Shown here piece by piece: positions 12,842-24,299 of a stretch of 64,000 nucleotides of DNA. Both the position numbers and the translations under genes were made by a program. The stretch's first letter is position 1; every line of letters begins with the position of its first letter. The stretch comes from Apiotrichum sp. Y4204 (taxonomy: Eukaryota > Basidiomycota > Tremellomycetes > Trichosporonales > Trichosporonaceae), in contig JAMYHL010000003.1 in the NCBI GenBank assembly GCA_025531455.1, forward strand, positions 1,116,001 through 1,180,000, in the 5' to 3' direction. Below the pieces are notes generated by a model that ran no database searches, was not told the origin of the DNA, and was given only the letters and a program-made list of their open reading frames with translations.

Positions 12842-14159
12842 ATGTCCGCCGACGAGCTCCGCCGCGCAGCAGCAGAATACGACACTGTAAGCCCTCCCCT
12901 CACCCCCAAGTGCTAACGACAGTGGGTCGGCCTGATCGCCACGGTCGACGACACGGTCGCGGCGCGCGACCGCGCCGCCGTGCTCGGAAAGGAGCTCAAC
13001 CGGCTGCGTCCCATCGTCGAGACGGAGAGGGGCCGCCTCGAGAAACTCAAGGCCAAGACGTGGGTGTAGAGAGAAAAGAACCATTTTCGTGGAAACATGC
13101 TTATACCCACCCCAGTGCGGTGCAACTTGACGCACTGGAAAAGGCGCGAGCGAGCAAGTCGCGCGCAGTGTCCATGGCGTTCCGGAGTTCGCGGGCGGGT
13201 GCAGAGGCGGCGGCGGCCGAAGCCTCGCCATACTACCGTGCGCGGAAGGATGAGGAGCTGTGCGCGAAGAGACTGGCCGACCTCGAGGCCGAGCTCGACA
13301 CTGTGCGGACCGAGTCGGTGAGCCTCGCGCCCGCGGCGGGGCGGCATACCTCGGCGGTCCGCGACCTCGGGATGCTGTATGCCCGAGTGTTCGACAATCA
13401 GCAGGGTATCCCTAGTGGCGCATCGGGGGTGGATAACCAGGTGCGTTTTTATATTTGTCGGTGCTGATGATTTCCCAGACTCTTGACGACGTAGGCAAGC
13501 TCGAGCAGGCGTCCGAGCTCGTGCGCGAGGCGGCGAGCGTCCTCCTCGCCGCAATGACGCCGCTACGACAGGCAGAGAACGATATCGGCTACGTCTTTGG
13601 CACGAACCCGACCTCCACGCGCTTCCCGACGGGAACCACACAAGCACGCCTTCCGGGGCACAGTACGCGGCTGGGCAACCGGCGGTTCCAGCGCGTGATG
13701 GCCGATGCGCAGCGGGAAGCGGACCGCGCGCGCCGGCTCACAGAGCAGGCCGCGAGGCTGAACCCCACACTGTACGCGACTGGAGTCAAGGTCGATCCGA
13801 TGCCTGATGAGGACCCAGAGTATCCCCGCGAGAGCAGCGATTATCTCCACGTGCGCCGGATCCGGGCTGCGCTGGAATCGATCAAGACCGAGGAGTCGCG
13901 TGTGCGGATGGAGCTCGTTGCGCGCGCTGGGCGCGACGCGGATAGAGTCGCGGGCGAGAGGGGCCGCGCGGTGAGGCAGAGGGACAGGCAGAAGGATAGC
14001 CTCGAGGAGCGCCGGAGGGCGATCATGCGCGCTGCGAGCACTGGTGCGGGTGCGGCGATGCCCACTGCGCCGCGGGGCGGCATGGACGACAAGACCCATC
14101 CTGTGGACGCCCTGTTGGGCAACGGTGCGGAGGCGCCCCCGCCGGCGTATATGCCGTAA
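12842..14159 (+). CDS. Hypothetical coiled-coil protein with C-terminal PPAY motif
   Basis: ATG at 12842 follows a TATA box. Exons join at GACACT|GTAAGC ... CTAACGACAG|TGGGTC, then at GTGGGTGTAG ... CCCAG before AVQLDALEKARA, then at GTGCGT ... CCCAG before TLDDVGKLEQA. The product is about 395 residues, almost wholly helical and charged: heptad-rich segments near residues 20-60 and 120-170, then EQASELVREAASVLLAAM and a final Arg/Glu-rich helix (RQKDSLEERRRAIM). A conserved-looking short stretch is NDIGYVFGTNPTSTRF. The C-terminus ends APPPAYMP, which contains a PPxY-type ligand for WW domains (Rsp5/Nedd4-like ligases); that function is inference. I do not recognise the family. Confidence 0.75.
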
Positions 14160-14634
14160 TCTAATATCATTGGGAACTTGTATATACACGCTATGTTAGA
14201 GGGGAAATGACCCGTTCGTGGTGCTCTACCTGCTGTCCAACTCGTTACGATCTTGATATCAGAGCATCAAAGAGGAGATGCGACAGGTCTGCAATAAACG
14301 AGCCGTGCCGCTTCCTCACGTTGCGAGTTGTTGTAAATGTCTATACTTGAATCGGAGTTCCCAAGTTGCGCTGCAGGACACGAGACCATCAGGATAAAGT
14401 TCAGCAGCGAGCTTTCATACACGCGGGCCAGACCATCAGCGTCAGTGGAACAGGATGTAGTCCGCGGAACTCGGAGCGAAGGGGCTGTTGTCCGGTGTCT
14501 TGGTATCTTTGTACCGCGATCTCGGCCAACAATAACAGTACAGCAAACACACATGCGGCGTTTCAGCGAGTCCCGATGCAGTGTTGGGTGCCGCGCAGCT
14601 GCGCTTATGAGGTATCTTGTTATCGTTTGAAAGG
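14160..14634. other. Intergenic region
   Basis: About 475 bp between two + strand genes. It holds the 3' UTR of the coiled-coil gene and the promoter of the small zinc protein. No gene is supported. Confidence 0.5.
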
Positions 14635-14642
14635 TATATAAA
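14635..14642 (+). promoter_or_regulatory. TATA box
   Basis: TATATAAA lies 82 bp upstream of the ATG of the small Cys-rich gene, supporting that gene as a real transcription unit. Confidence 0.6.
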
Positions 14643-14723
14643 TGCCGGTCCGTCAACCTCAACTCGTCACCCCACCACCTCAGCACCCCTCCTCCCACCT
14701 TCCACCAAGTTGTATATCCCACA

Positions 14724-14993
14724 ATGCCCAACTGCGCCGCCTGCAGGCAGAACGTCGACAGGGTCGTCAAGCACAAGCAATCGGACAAAATGGTGTGCGA
14801 GCCGTGCGAACAGCTATACCCCGAGGTGCGCCATACAGCTACAAGCACCCGGTCGCTCACTCCAGTACTGCAACGGCTGCAAGCGCCACGTCGACCGGAC
14901 CGTGTCCACGGCTACCGCCGGCGACATGTGCCAGGACTGTGAGTGATGTGCCGGGATGCGCTGACGCCAGGCAAACGCGATTACAATAGCTAG
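14724..14993 (+). CDS. Small protein with two zinc-ribbon-like CxxC modules
   Basis: ATG at 14724 starts MPNCAACRQNVDRV. A 40-nt intron (14826-14865) separates two half-proteins of similar design. Module 1 is CAAC-x2-NVDR-x11-VCEPC and module 2 is CNGC-x2-HVDR-x10-MCQDC. Each has two CxxC knuckles, so each could bind one zinc. At the 3' end there are two readings. Without a second splice the frame stops at 14946 after CQDCE. Using the perfect GTGAGT at 14939 and CTGACGCCAG ending at 14970 (32-nt intron) it ends KRDYNS and stops at 14993, keeping the last cysteine. The length is about 60-66 residues. The function is unknown; a DNA/RNA- or protein-binding adaptor is possible. A TATA box upstream supports expression. 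Confidence 0.65.
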
Positions 14994-15433
14994 ACGGAGG
15001 TATCGTGGTTGTGAATGGATAGGTGCAGCGCGGCGAGGTGTTTGAGACTGACACCACAAACATCAAACAGAGTCAGTGTTGCATGGCGCAGGGAGGCAGA
15101 GCTCGTGGAATCAGAAGCCCAGTTGGCGGGTCAGCACTGCCGTGTCTTCAGACAGTTGGTCCAGGCCGTAAGCTGTTACGATGTCAGGTTCGTGGAGGCA
15201 ATCAGTGAGTAATACGGTAAGTAGCCGCCTCCAACACTGTCCGAACAACCCCTGGCGCTCGACGGCGCTTGCGGCGCTTGGCCCGCACGGGCCGGCTTGG
15301 CTATGTGTGACATTGTAGTATCGTAGTAGTGTACAGCGGTGGCCGCGTAATGCGTGGGTCGGGCAGGGGTAAGGGTCGAGGCAAGGGACGCAGACGCGAG
15401 CAACTTCACGTCACGCTCGATGCTTCATGTGGG
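14994..15433. other. Intergenic region (convergent)
   Basis: About 440 bp between the 3' ends of the zinc protein gene (+) and the Ssr4-like gene (-). Nothing is supported beyond the two 3' UTRs. Confidence 0.5.
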
Positions 15434-16379
15434 CTACGCTGGCGTTGCCTCGCTCCCGGCCGCCTCGAGACGTTTCCGGAACGCGTCGAGCTCCTCGTCA
15501 AACTTTGCTTCCAGCTCGGCATTGCTGCTCTCGAGCGCAAGCTGGGGTGAGCTCGAATTAGGATAGAGGGACTCACCACTTTTGCCTCCAGCGTCTCGCC
15601 GTCGAGCCCGAGGCCCTTCCACGGGTCGAGCTGCGCGTCGGGTATTTCCTCTGCCTGTCAGTAATCCTATTCGTCATTCTGAGCACGGCCAGCACGGACG
15701 CAACGTATGAAGCTGCTCCACACGAACCGCCCAGCGTACGTCACAAGTCACACCGTCACGTCTCTCCCGTCCAGACTCACTGATCTGCTCGGGACCAAAC
15801 ACTTCGGCCATCATCTCGTTCCGTGCGCGGTAACGGTTCATCGCCAGCTCACGGGGGTCGAGCTCGTCAAGCCTATCCGCCCACGGGTCGACGTCGGCAG
15901 CTGTCGGCGGTGCCATTGCGTTCTTCACGTAGTGCTCACTGCCGTGCGGCGGGGCCATGGCTGCCATGTGTCGGGGAAGCACCTGCGCCTGCGCTGCTGC
16001 ACGTGCCTGCTGTCAGCCTGGAATATGGGAACTGATGTGGGAGTTTGAAGGACCAAACAAACATCTGGAAATCTCGACAACAACATCCACTTTCCCAGAC
16101 ATCATCACCACTCACACTCTGCTTCTTGCTCTTCTTCCCCGACGGCTGGCGCATCTGGAGCTGCTGCTGGCCCATGGCCGCGAGCTGCTGCTGCTGCGCG
16201 AGGAACGTCTGCTGCTGCTGCTGCAACATTGCGAGGTGCGCGGGGTCCATCGCCTGCATGCCTGGCGGCAGTCCAGGCGCAGCACCTGGCGGGAACGGAT
16301 GGCCGGGGTGCGCGCCGGGCGCGCCGGGGTGTGCGCCGGGCTGGAACTGGGGGATGGCGTTGGCGGGGAACGTGTTCAT
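15434..16379 (-). CDS. Short Ssr4-C-like protein, putative SWI/SNF-RSC subunit
   Basis: ATG at 16379 opens MNTFPANAIPQFQPGAHPG. Exon 1 is Pro/Gly- and Gln-rich (QQQQQTFLAQQQQLAAMGQQQ) and ends KKSKKQS before a GTGAGT donor. The next exon (from about 16010) includes LDPRELAMNRYRARNEMMAE and VFGPEQI. Further exons give EIPDAQLDPWKGLGLDGETL and a final helix ELEAKFDEELDAFRKRLEAA; the stop is at 15434-15436. The 'TPRELA-x-RY-x-N-x-x-ME' box followed by a 'D-x-LGLG-GEL'-type segment resembles the C-terminal part of fungal Ssr4 (DUF1750), a SWI/SNF and RSC subunit. The large N-terminal Ssr4 domain is absent; the protein is only about 230 residues. The assignment is tentative, from motif memory. Confidence 0.55.
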
Positions 16380-16950
16380 CTTGGATGGATGTGTGGATGG
16401 GATGGATGTGGAGGGCTCGAAAACTCGAGGGAGGGATATGTGATGGACGCGTGGGGACCGGACTGGGCGAGACAAGTCGCGTCTAGAGTGGGGTAACGGG
16501 TGTGGGGTCGGATGATTCAAATGACCCAGAATGAATCAGGCTCGAGCGCAATCCAGGAGCTACGAGTGCCCCAGGGGTAGATGGTGTGGTATAAGCAGTA
16601 CGACGATTGTCGGGATGTGGGATGGAGAGAGACAGAGAGAGAACAATAGCGAGGAACAAAAGGATCAATTCCCACTTCGAGGACAATGAGTGTCCACATC
16701 CCACATGATGAGCTCCCTCGATGGGTGGTGACAGCGCGGAGAAGGGGGTGCCTGACAACAAAAGTCAAACAAAACCAACTATTACAATAACATAAAACCT
16801 TAATTACCTTTCTGACTCCCCATGCGAGCTGTCCCGATTACAAAAGTAGAAATGTATAAAATACAAAACCGCACTCACCACTCTGACAGACTCCTTTTCC
16901 CCCTTTTTGCCCCCGTTTTTTTGAACTAGTCCGCAAACAACAGACCCACG
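16380..16950. promoter_or_regulatory. Divergent promoter region
   Basis: About 570 bp separate the start codons of the Ssr4-like gene (-) and the Ser/Pro-rich gene (+). Both promoters must lie here. The stretch 16760-16860 is AT-richer than its surroundings. No gene is supported. Confidence 0.5.
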
Positions 16951-19788
16951 ATGACGAGCATGACTGTCACAACAGCATCGACTCCTCCTCCTCGTCCTCC
17001 TCGACCACCACGGCGACGACGAGCAGACTCCTTTTCCTCTATCCCAGCACCACAGCCCTTGTCCTTATCTGCCGTATCCTCCCCAGCGCACTCTGCTTCC
17101 GCATCACCAGCACCCACACCCGCCCCGCGCTGCCGCCCGCGCCCCGTCTCCCTCCTCCCCATCCCGACATCCGCCGCCGCCGGAGACCGCAGGAGCCTGG
17201 GCCTGGGACATGCAAAGTGGAACCTCTCAAGTTTGAGTCTACTCGACCCCGTCTCACCCCCGCCCAGAAACTCCTCTCTCCCCGGTCCTTCTGGAACAGG
17301 AACAGGCATGGCAGACCCCCGCACACCGTCATCCACCCGGGTACCGCCCCGTCGCAAGGTGCGTGCAGCACGTTCGTAGTTCTTATCTCACACCAGGTGT
17401 CGTCGGTCGACCGCGAGCGGCCGTACGCTGCCGGAGCCTCGGCGTCGGCCTCCGCCTCCGCCTTGTCAAACGGCCCACGTCTCAAGGCGCGAGTCAACGT
17501 CGCGGAAATCGTCAGCCCCGGATCTGTGGGTGGGATAGGGCCGCCGCGGCTTCGCAAAACCCCTTCGTCCCTCAGTGGCGGTGACTCCAACCATTCCTCC
17601 CAACAGTCATCAACACCAACGTTGTACGGCCGCCCGCGCTCCCCCGTGTCCACCTCGTCGCGGTCGAGCGTCGGCGTCGGCCCGGCTACTCCCAGCTCGA
17701 GCACGGTCGGCACGCACACCAAGCCGCGGGTGGCAAAAGCCGCCCAAACGGCGCGGTCAGGGGCAAGCACACCCGGCGCCTCAGCTCCCTCCTCCGCCTC
17801 GGCCCCTGTCTCGGTCACGTCTACACCGACATTCCGTCGTCCTCCGAGTGTTATCGGCACGCAGGCGGGTTCCGCCACCGCCACCCCGACACGATCCCCG
17901 CCGCAGCGCCGCTCACCGACGGGTAGCGCCGTCGGGAGCAGCCGCCCAACCAGCGCCGCGATGGCGAGCATGGGGTCCCGCTTCAAAACGGCGTTGGCAA
18001 GCAACCACTCGGAGCCGTCCCCGTCGCCAGCGTCGGCAGCCACCTCGCCGCCTGCAGCAACCCACGTCACCCCGCCCGTGACGACGCGGGTCCATGTCCG
18101 CTCGCCATCTGCAAAAGTTTCAATCTCGGCAGCGGCTGGAACCCGCCATCCCATCACAACGGCTGTCGGAATGGACGACCCATATGCGGGTGTTGGCGGG
18201 CGTCCGACAACAGCTGCAGCAGCGGCAGCAGCGTCTGCCGCCGCAGCTGCGGCCGCTTCTGCGCCTGCTGCGCGCGACCCGTATGCTGCGGATCGTCCAT
18301 CACCCAGTGCCGGTCACAGCCCGCTAAACCCCCTCCACAGCCCGAGTACACTCATGGAGGTGACACCGGAATGGGCTAACCAGACGACGAACGAGGGCAG
18401 CGCAACAGGCTTGCAACTTCCCCAGCCACCAATCTCCTCCTCCCTCCTATCTCCCTCGACCCTCATTCCCTCCCTCATGCCCCCGACGCCGCCGCAGTCT
18501 GGCCTTGAGGGCGAGCAACCGTCGCCATTCGGCGCGGCGTTTGGCTCTGCCACACTCACCACACCCGACGCCGAGCCGAACCTATCTTCCAACCACTCCT
18601 CCCCCGTTCGCCCCACTGTTCCCCTCGAGGGACCTTCTCCCCTCCGCGCTCAGTTCCCCCGCCTCAGTGTACAGCCACACCCCACAGCGTCCTGCCCCTC
18701 CTCCCCGACACCAGGTGACAGCCCATTAGCAGGCAATGTGACGACTCGTCGGCCATCGCGTGCCCCGCTCCCGTGGAATCCTCACATTATTCCGCTGACG
18801 CTGAGCACCGCTCCCGACTCTCCCGCGCTCCGAACCGTCGCGCTCCCGGTTATGACACCGACCCGTAGTCCGGATTCTGCTGATGACTACGTGAGCCACG
18901 CGCAGCAGGAAGTCACCATCGTTGCCCGCGTCCGTGGCATGGCCAACGGTACCCATGGCAGCGTGCGGCGGTACAGTTCCTCGAGTGCCGGCAGCGACGA
19001 CGACTACGGGAGCACTCCGCACAGCGGTGCCGACACGCCGTTCCGCTCTGGCGACCGCCTCAGCGGGAGCACAATAGCGGACGACTCAGCGGCCGAGGGC
19101 GACAAGCACGACGCGGGGGACGTCTTCTCAGACGAGGAGAAGGCGAAGGTGGACCGCAAGGTGGGTCCATGATGTGCATCTTCGCTAACGCCAGATTGCC
19201 GACCTGGAAATCTCCAATGCGTCACTCATGGCCATCAACCGCAGCCTGGAGGCAACAAAGGCCAAGCAGCGGAGCGAGATCCTGCGCCTGAAGCGCATGC
19301 TGCGCGAGTCGCAGTCGGGCCTCGTGCGCGCGGCGGCCGACGCCACGCCAATACCCGGTGTGGCGCCCACGCCGCTCGCCCGCGTGTCGAGCACCGACGA
19401 CGAGGGCGGGGGATGGGGCGACGACGAGATGGACGACCCGGAGCTCGAGGCGCGCTGGGACCGCCTCGCGAGCCTGGTCGGCACGATGCGCAAGCGCGGC
19501 GAGGACGCTGTCGAGCGCGGAAAGGAGGAGACCAAGCCGGCGATGCAGCGTGTCCTCGGCTGGCTCGAGGTCGAGGCCATGGATACCGGCGCGTCGCCGT
19601 CTGAGATTGGCGATGATGGCGAGACCCCCGGCCGGCAACGCAATGTCGACAGCATCTCCAACAGCATGACCGAGGACGACGTGTATCACACCGACTACAC
19701 GGATGTGACGTACTCGACCAACGTGAGCGCCGCGTCGAACGCGACACAGCTGGCTGGGGAGGTGCTGCAGCGCGGACAGCGGTTTTAA
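16951..19788 (+). CDS. Ser/Pro-rich protein with conserved C-terminal coiled coil
   Basis: Three exons: 16951-17358, 17397-19160 and 19195-19788, all in phase, giving 921 residues. Introns are 38 and 34 nt, the second with CTAACGCCAG. Most of the protein is disordered (Ser, Pro, Thr, Ala), with an alanine run near 18210-18270. The last exon starts IADLEISNASLMAINRSLE and continues into KQRSEILRLKRMLRESQSG, a coiled coil I recall as conserved in otherwise unknown fungal proteins. A second ordered segment is ARWDRLASLVGTMRKRGEDA. The C-terminus is acidic and Thr/Ser-rich (VYHTDYTDVTYSTNVS). The long disordered region with SP/TP sites suggests phospho-regulation. Function unknown. Confidence 0.8.
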
Positions 19789-19902
19789 TAGAAGAAGAAT
19801 AGGAGGAGTGTACGCAGCGCAGGGTGCGTAGATCGGGCGTTATTTTGATAGAATGTATGCATATAACGACGTGATGACATGCTCTGCATTAATCTAGCTC
19901 AT
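19789..19902. other. Short convergent 3' junction
   Basis: Only 114 bp separate the two convergent stop codons, so the 3' UTRs are probably short or overlapping. Confidence 0.5.
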
Positions 19903-22586
19903 CTACTGCCGCAGCCCGACGACGGTGTTGTACTCGTTCCGGCTGAGACGCCATGGAATGCCCGAGTTGGCAAAGAACTCTTCCGGGTCCTCGTCGGCAT
20001 CGAGGTTGAGCGCCGTCGCAATCTGCTGCAGGCGCGTAAACTTGTCGCGTGCGCCGCCGTAGCTCGCCTGCGTGGAGAGGTAGTTTGCCACGCCGCGCAC
20101 GTCGCGCTCGTAGCGTATCGCGCCGAGCTAAAGTCAGCACAACCATCCAGCCCCCGCACTTACTTCTGTAAACTGCATGCCCATGACCATCTTCTCCCAC
20201 GGACGCACGAGCGTCTCGACCGTCATGTTGAAGAAGACCTGGTAGTTGTGGTCCGTGAACGCGTCCTGCGACGTCAGTCAACGGGGCATAACAAGGCGAC
20301 TATCTGCTTCGGCTCACCCTGTATCCATCCACGACGCCCTCCCAAGCACGCTGGAAGCGGCGGCGCACGAGATCGGCCTCCTCGGCATCCGCGAACCCGT
20401 CCTCGTCGAGCGCATAGCTCACGCCGCGATAACACTCGTCGAGGAGCGGCCGGAGTCGCGGGCGGGTAAGCGTGTTGAACAGCTGTTCGAGGCCCGTGCG
20501 CGCGGCCGAGCGGAAACGTCCCGCCAGATCCCCAAGTAGGTCCAGCTCGTCGTTTACGGAGGAAAGCTCGCGGTCCAAGTACACTGCTGGGAGGGTTGCG
20601 CGCGTCTCGGCCAGCAGACGGTCCGTGTACGTTGCGGACATGTCGAGGTCGTTGATAAAAATCTGGTGTGAGAGGGGAGAGGGGAGGTGATTTGTAAGAC
20701 TCACGACAAAGGTCTCGCGCTGGTCGCGCTCGCGGCGCTCCTTTTCGCCGCGGTCGTAGGTTGTCCCCTGTGCGAGGGCCTGGTCCATCTTCTTGGACAA
20801 TACCGCAGCATAGTCCTTCTCGAGGACTGTCGCGATGCGCTCGCGCATCGAGCGCAGTGTGCCCACTGACCCTGAGGAGAGGACACGCTGGAGGACGACC
20901 TTGATGAGATAGAATGTGTCGTCGAGGATGGAGCTGAGGTGGGGCTTGGCGCTCGTGTCCGCCGCGTCGAGGCGGTGTGCCTTCTCGACACTGCTGCGGA
21001 GGTACCACAGCTCGAGGGGCTCATAGTACGTCTTAAGGAGGTTTTCGATTGCGCGCTGCGAGTCCGAGTGTTCAACGACGTCGCTCGACGTGTCCTGCTC
21101 CTCCTCTCCCTCCTCGTCCTCGGCCAGACGGGCAGCCACGAAACGGCGGAAAAGCGCCCATCGTCCGCCGAGCGCGACAAGTTCGCCGAGTACGCGGTCG
21201 ACATCGCGCGGGTCGGGGCCGGCATCCTCCTCCTGTGGAACGGGGGTGGCGGGCGCGGTGGCCTTGCGGACACCAGGCGCATAGCTCTGGAGCGCGGATG
21301 AGAGGTTAGACGTTGTGTTCGCGAGGGACTGGAGGGAGAGCGGGGTCTGTTGGGCGGCCGCGCCTGGGGGGAGGAGGGAGGCGAAGAGCGGGGGCAGGAG
21401 AGACGGGTTTGAAAGGAGCGGGAAACGCGACGCGCGCGTCTCGGAGATCAGCCGCCCCACGCGCCGCTCCTCCTCCCACCCCTCGACGAGGTTGCGCACC
21501 ACCCGGTCGCTCTCGCCCACCAGCCGCCCGACGACCGTGCGCATCCGCCCCGGGCCATAGTACTTGTCCACCACGGGCTGGTGTTGGTCGATAATGTGCG
21601 CGATCGACTCGAGCAGCGACGTCAGGTGCATGAGATAGTAGGCCGGTGATGAGGCTGCGAGCGGGCGATTGTCAGCGAGCACGCCGGGGATAGTATAGTA
21701 TTGTTGGACTCACGCTTCCCGGAAGCACTGTTCCGTGTCTTGACCAGCCCAACAACAAAGTCTCCGTACGCAGCCAGTCCCTCGTCCTCGGCGCCGATAC
21801 CAGGCCACAGGCGGAAGTACCTGCTGACCTCCTGTTCGTCGCGGCGCTCAGCGGCAGCATCGAATTCGCGCCGGAACGTGGTGAGGAGCACGGCGCGCAG
21901 CTCGTCGAGCTGCTGTGGCGGCGGGAGTGGGGATTGCGGGGTGGGCTATAAGCGTCAGTATGATTCCCAACCTTCCAAGCGCCCTACTCACCACAGCAGC
22001 ACCCGCAAACCCGCCATTTATGACCACGTCGCGCACGCCCATTGCCCTGCGGCACGCGCGTGACGCCGACTCCCAGTCCTGCCGCTCAATCGCCCCCGAA
22101 AGCGTCTGCAGCGCATTCTACCGTCAGTCCAGTTTCCCCCTTCTCCTCTCATCTCACCTTCAGCTCCAGCACCTCGGTAACCACGTCCGCAGCCTCTCTT
22201 ACGCGGCCAATTTCGCTATCGAGTTTCCGGACTTTTCCGCCAACACGCTCGCTCGTCTCCCACACGCGCCCCACGCGCGCGACGAGGCCCTCCGTCTCGA
22301 ACCCCAGCCCGAGCGCGAGCGCGTCTTCTCCCGGCGCGCCATCAACTTGGGAGGTGAGCGCGTCGACGTCCCGCGAAAGCGCCCCGAGGTCCGAGAGCGC
22401 CGAGTCGACGCCGGCGCGGTCCGAGATGAGCGCGTTCAGCGCCATGGTCAGGTCTGCCTCGCGGCGGGTCAGGTGGGCGAGCTGCGCGGCGATCTCGGAC
22501 GGCGTGGTTATTGAGCGCGGGTCGAGGGGCGGTGGCGGCGGAGAGGCGCTCGTACTCGAGAGCGGGGAGGGGGAGGCGACCACCAT
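19903..22586 (-). CDS. COG3: Conserved oligomeric Golgi complex subunit 3
   Basis: ATG at 22586 opens MVVASPSPLSSTSAS, the stop is at 19903-19905. Exons join at LELK|NALQTLSGAIERQDWESA, GFAGAAV|PTPQSPL, SGK|SSPAYYLMHL, ETFV|IFINDLDM, VVDGYR|DAFTDHNYQVFF and QFTE|LGAIRYERDVRGVANYL. Recognisable COG3/Sec34 features are a coiled-coil N-terminus, the block LLESIAHIIDQHQPVVDKYY, LVEGWEEERR, and the C-terminal FTELGAIRYERDVR followed by RDKFTRLQQIATALNLDADE. COG3 is a lobe A subunit of the COG tether, needed for retrograde vesicle trafficking in the Golgi. The length (about 800 residues) is normal for fungal COG3. Confidence 0.92.
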
Positions 22587-22989
22587 CGTGCACGCGTGTG
22601 ATTGCTTTTATGTTGCGCTTAGGGAGGATTGTGTAGTGTAAAGTGGAGGTGTGCTGGCATGGCGATGACGGCGATGGGTGCAGCGAGCTCGTGTGGTTTC
22701 GCTAGCACTTGGGGGCGACAGGGGGTTTTTTCTCATGTCACCCACGGAAAATAAGCAGTTTAATGAGCAGCTGCACATCAGCCGACTGAGAAGCCTCGTT
22801 TGCGTCAGTCGTGCTCGAATATCAACATACTGAGCACTGATGCTGGTACTGCCTCTCATCTGACGCTGAGCTGCGTAACTCTACCCATACCTCGACCACA
22901 ACAGTCCCTATCAAGCATCTCCCTTCCTCCTATTCTCCTTCTGCTCGCAGAGATGCATATAGTATACACGACACACTCCGACTCTACGC
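22587..22989. other. Intergenic region
   Basis: About 400 bp between the COG3 start and the eIF2-beta stop, both on the minus strand; it holds the COG3 promoter and the eIF2-beta 3' UTR. No gene is supported. Confidence 0.5.
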
Positions 22990-24299
22990 CTACGCGGGCT
23001 TGATACGGCGGCCGACCTGGGCCTGGAAACCGGCCTTGATGGCGGTGACGGACCGGCGCGAGCCACACGACTCGCAGGTGAGGAAGTACAGACGGTTCTC
23101 CTTGCCGAGCAACGTGTCGGGCGACTTGCAGATTTTGCAAGTGACGTACTCGACTGGACTGTGTGAGCAAGCTGGAAACAATACACAAAGTGGAATAGAG
23201 TTGCGCCGACTAGGACAGGAACAGGCTCGACTCCACATTGGAGGTTGAGTCGATGACAGCTTTCTTTAATCGAGCACCGCGCAACTTTGTGCCTGACGGC
23301 TCTCCTGCACTCACCAATGTACTTGCGCAGGACGTTCTCAATCTGCTTCTGGTTGAAACGGCCACGGAGGACAAGACGCTGGGCGCCGTCCATGGATCCC
23401 TGGGTACCCAACTCTGCGTAGAGGAACATGAGGACGTGCTCGGGCTGACGGTGGAGACGGCGGCAGATGTCGACAAAGTTGGCAAACGACGTCTTCTTTG
23501 TGCCCTCACGAGTCACCTGGGGCGGGACGATCGTGTACCTGCGCTTCTCGCCGGCGAGCTCGGGATTGTTGAGGTGGAGGAGGGTGAAGAAGCGCTTCAA
23601 CAGCTCCTCGTACGTCGGGTCACGGTTCTCGGCAACCCAGGGGTCAACACCGCCAATCTCCGCGCCCTCTCCCTCGCCGCCCTTGAACATGTCGTCGTCG
23701 TGGTCTCCGTCGTCATCATTTCCTCCGTCAAGCTCGTCAAGCTGGGGTCAGTGGGGAATGATAAAGAGAAGGGAGAGTGGAGGTTGGACAGGTGGCCACA
23801 GCGCAATGCCGAGGTGCACTGCGGCCGTGTCTCGCCACCGTGTGATAAACCACTGCTGCTGCTCGCAGGACAGCGCTCAGCAGCTGGCCACACACAACCT
23901 CGTTCCCACCGACGCACCTCCTTAGCAAAGTCCGCCGCCTTGGCCTTCTTCTTCTTCTTGATCGGAATGTCGGCGCCCTCTGCGGCCGACGACGAGGGCT
24001 CGGCGCTCTCGAGGTCGAGAGGAATCTCCTTTTTCTTCTTCTTCTTCTTCTTGAGGTCGCCAAAGAGGTTGTCCGGGTCCTCGGCGGCCTTCTCAGCCGG
24101 AGCAGCCTCGGCAGCAGCAGTGCTCGACTCAGCCTCGGGCTCGGGGGCCGCGGGCGCAGGCGCAGGCGCGTCGTCGACGTCGGCAACGGCGACCTTTTTC
24201 TTCTTCTTCTTCATTCCCGCGAAGAGATCAACCTCGGGGTCCGCCACTGTCTGTTAGCAAACAAGCAATGTGGCGCGCGACCAAACGGCAAGACGCACT
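22990..24299 (-). CDS. SUI3: Translation initiation factor eIF2 subunit beta
   Basis: The protein reads [18 protein letters not shown] and has three lysine blocks (K-boxes at about 24207, 24040 and 23960) that in this family bind eIF5/eIF2B-epsilon. The core follows: [20 protein letters not shown], then [20 protein letters not shown] and [16 protein letters not shown], and the C-terminal zinc ribbon CKIC ... CESC, ending VGRRIKPA. Introns include a long one at about 23740-23925. The reading frame shows GTG at 24247, but the genomic sequence fits an intron 24298-24247 (GTGCGT ... CTAACAGACAG) that splits the start codon: A at 24299 joins TG at 24246-24245. eIF2-beta is part of the ternary complex that delivers Met-tRNAi to the 40S subunit. 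Confidence 0.95.

Noticed and set aside
23238..24257. 339-codon + strand frame opposite eIF2-beta
   Set aside because: Low-complexity antisense of the lysine-rich eIF2-beta gene (phenylalanine runs mirror the AAG runs); no motif.
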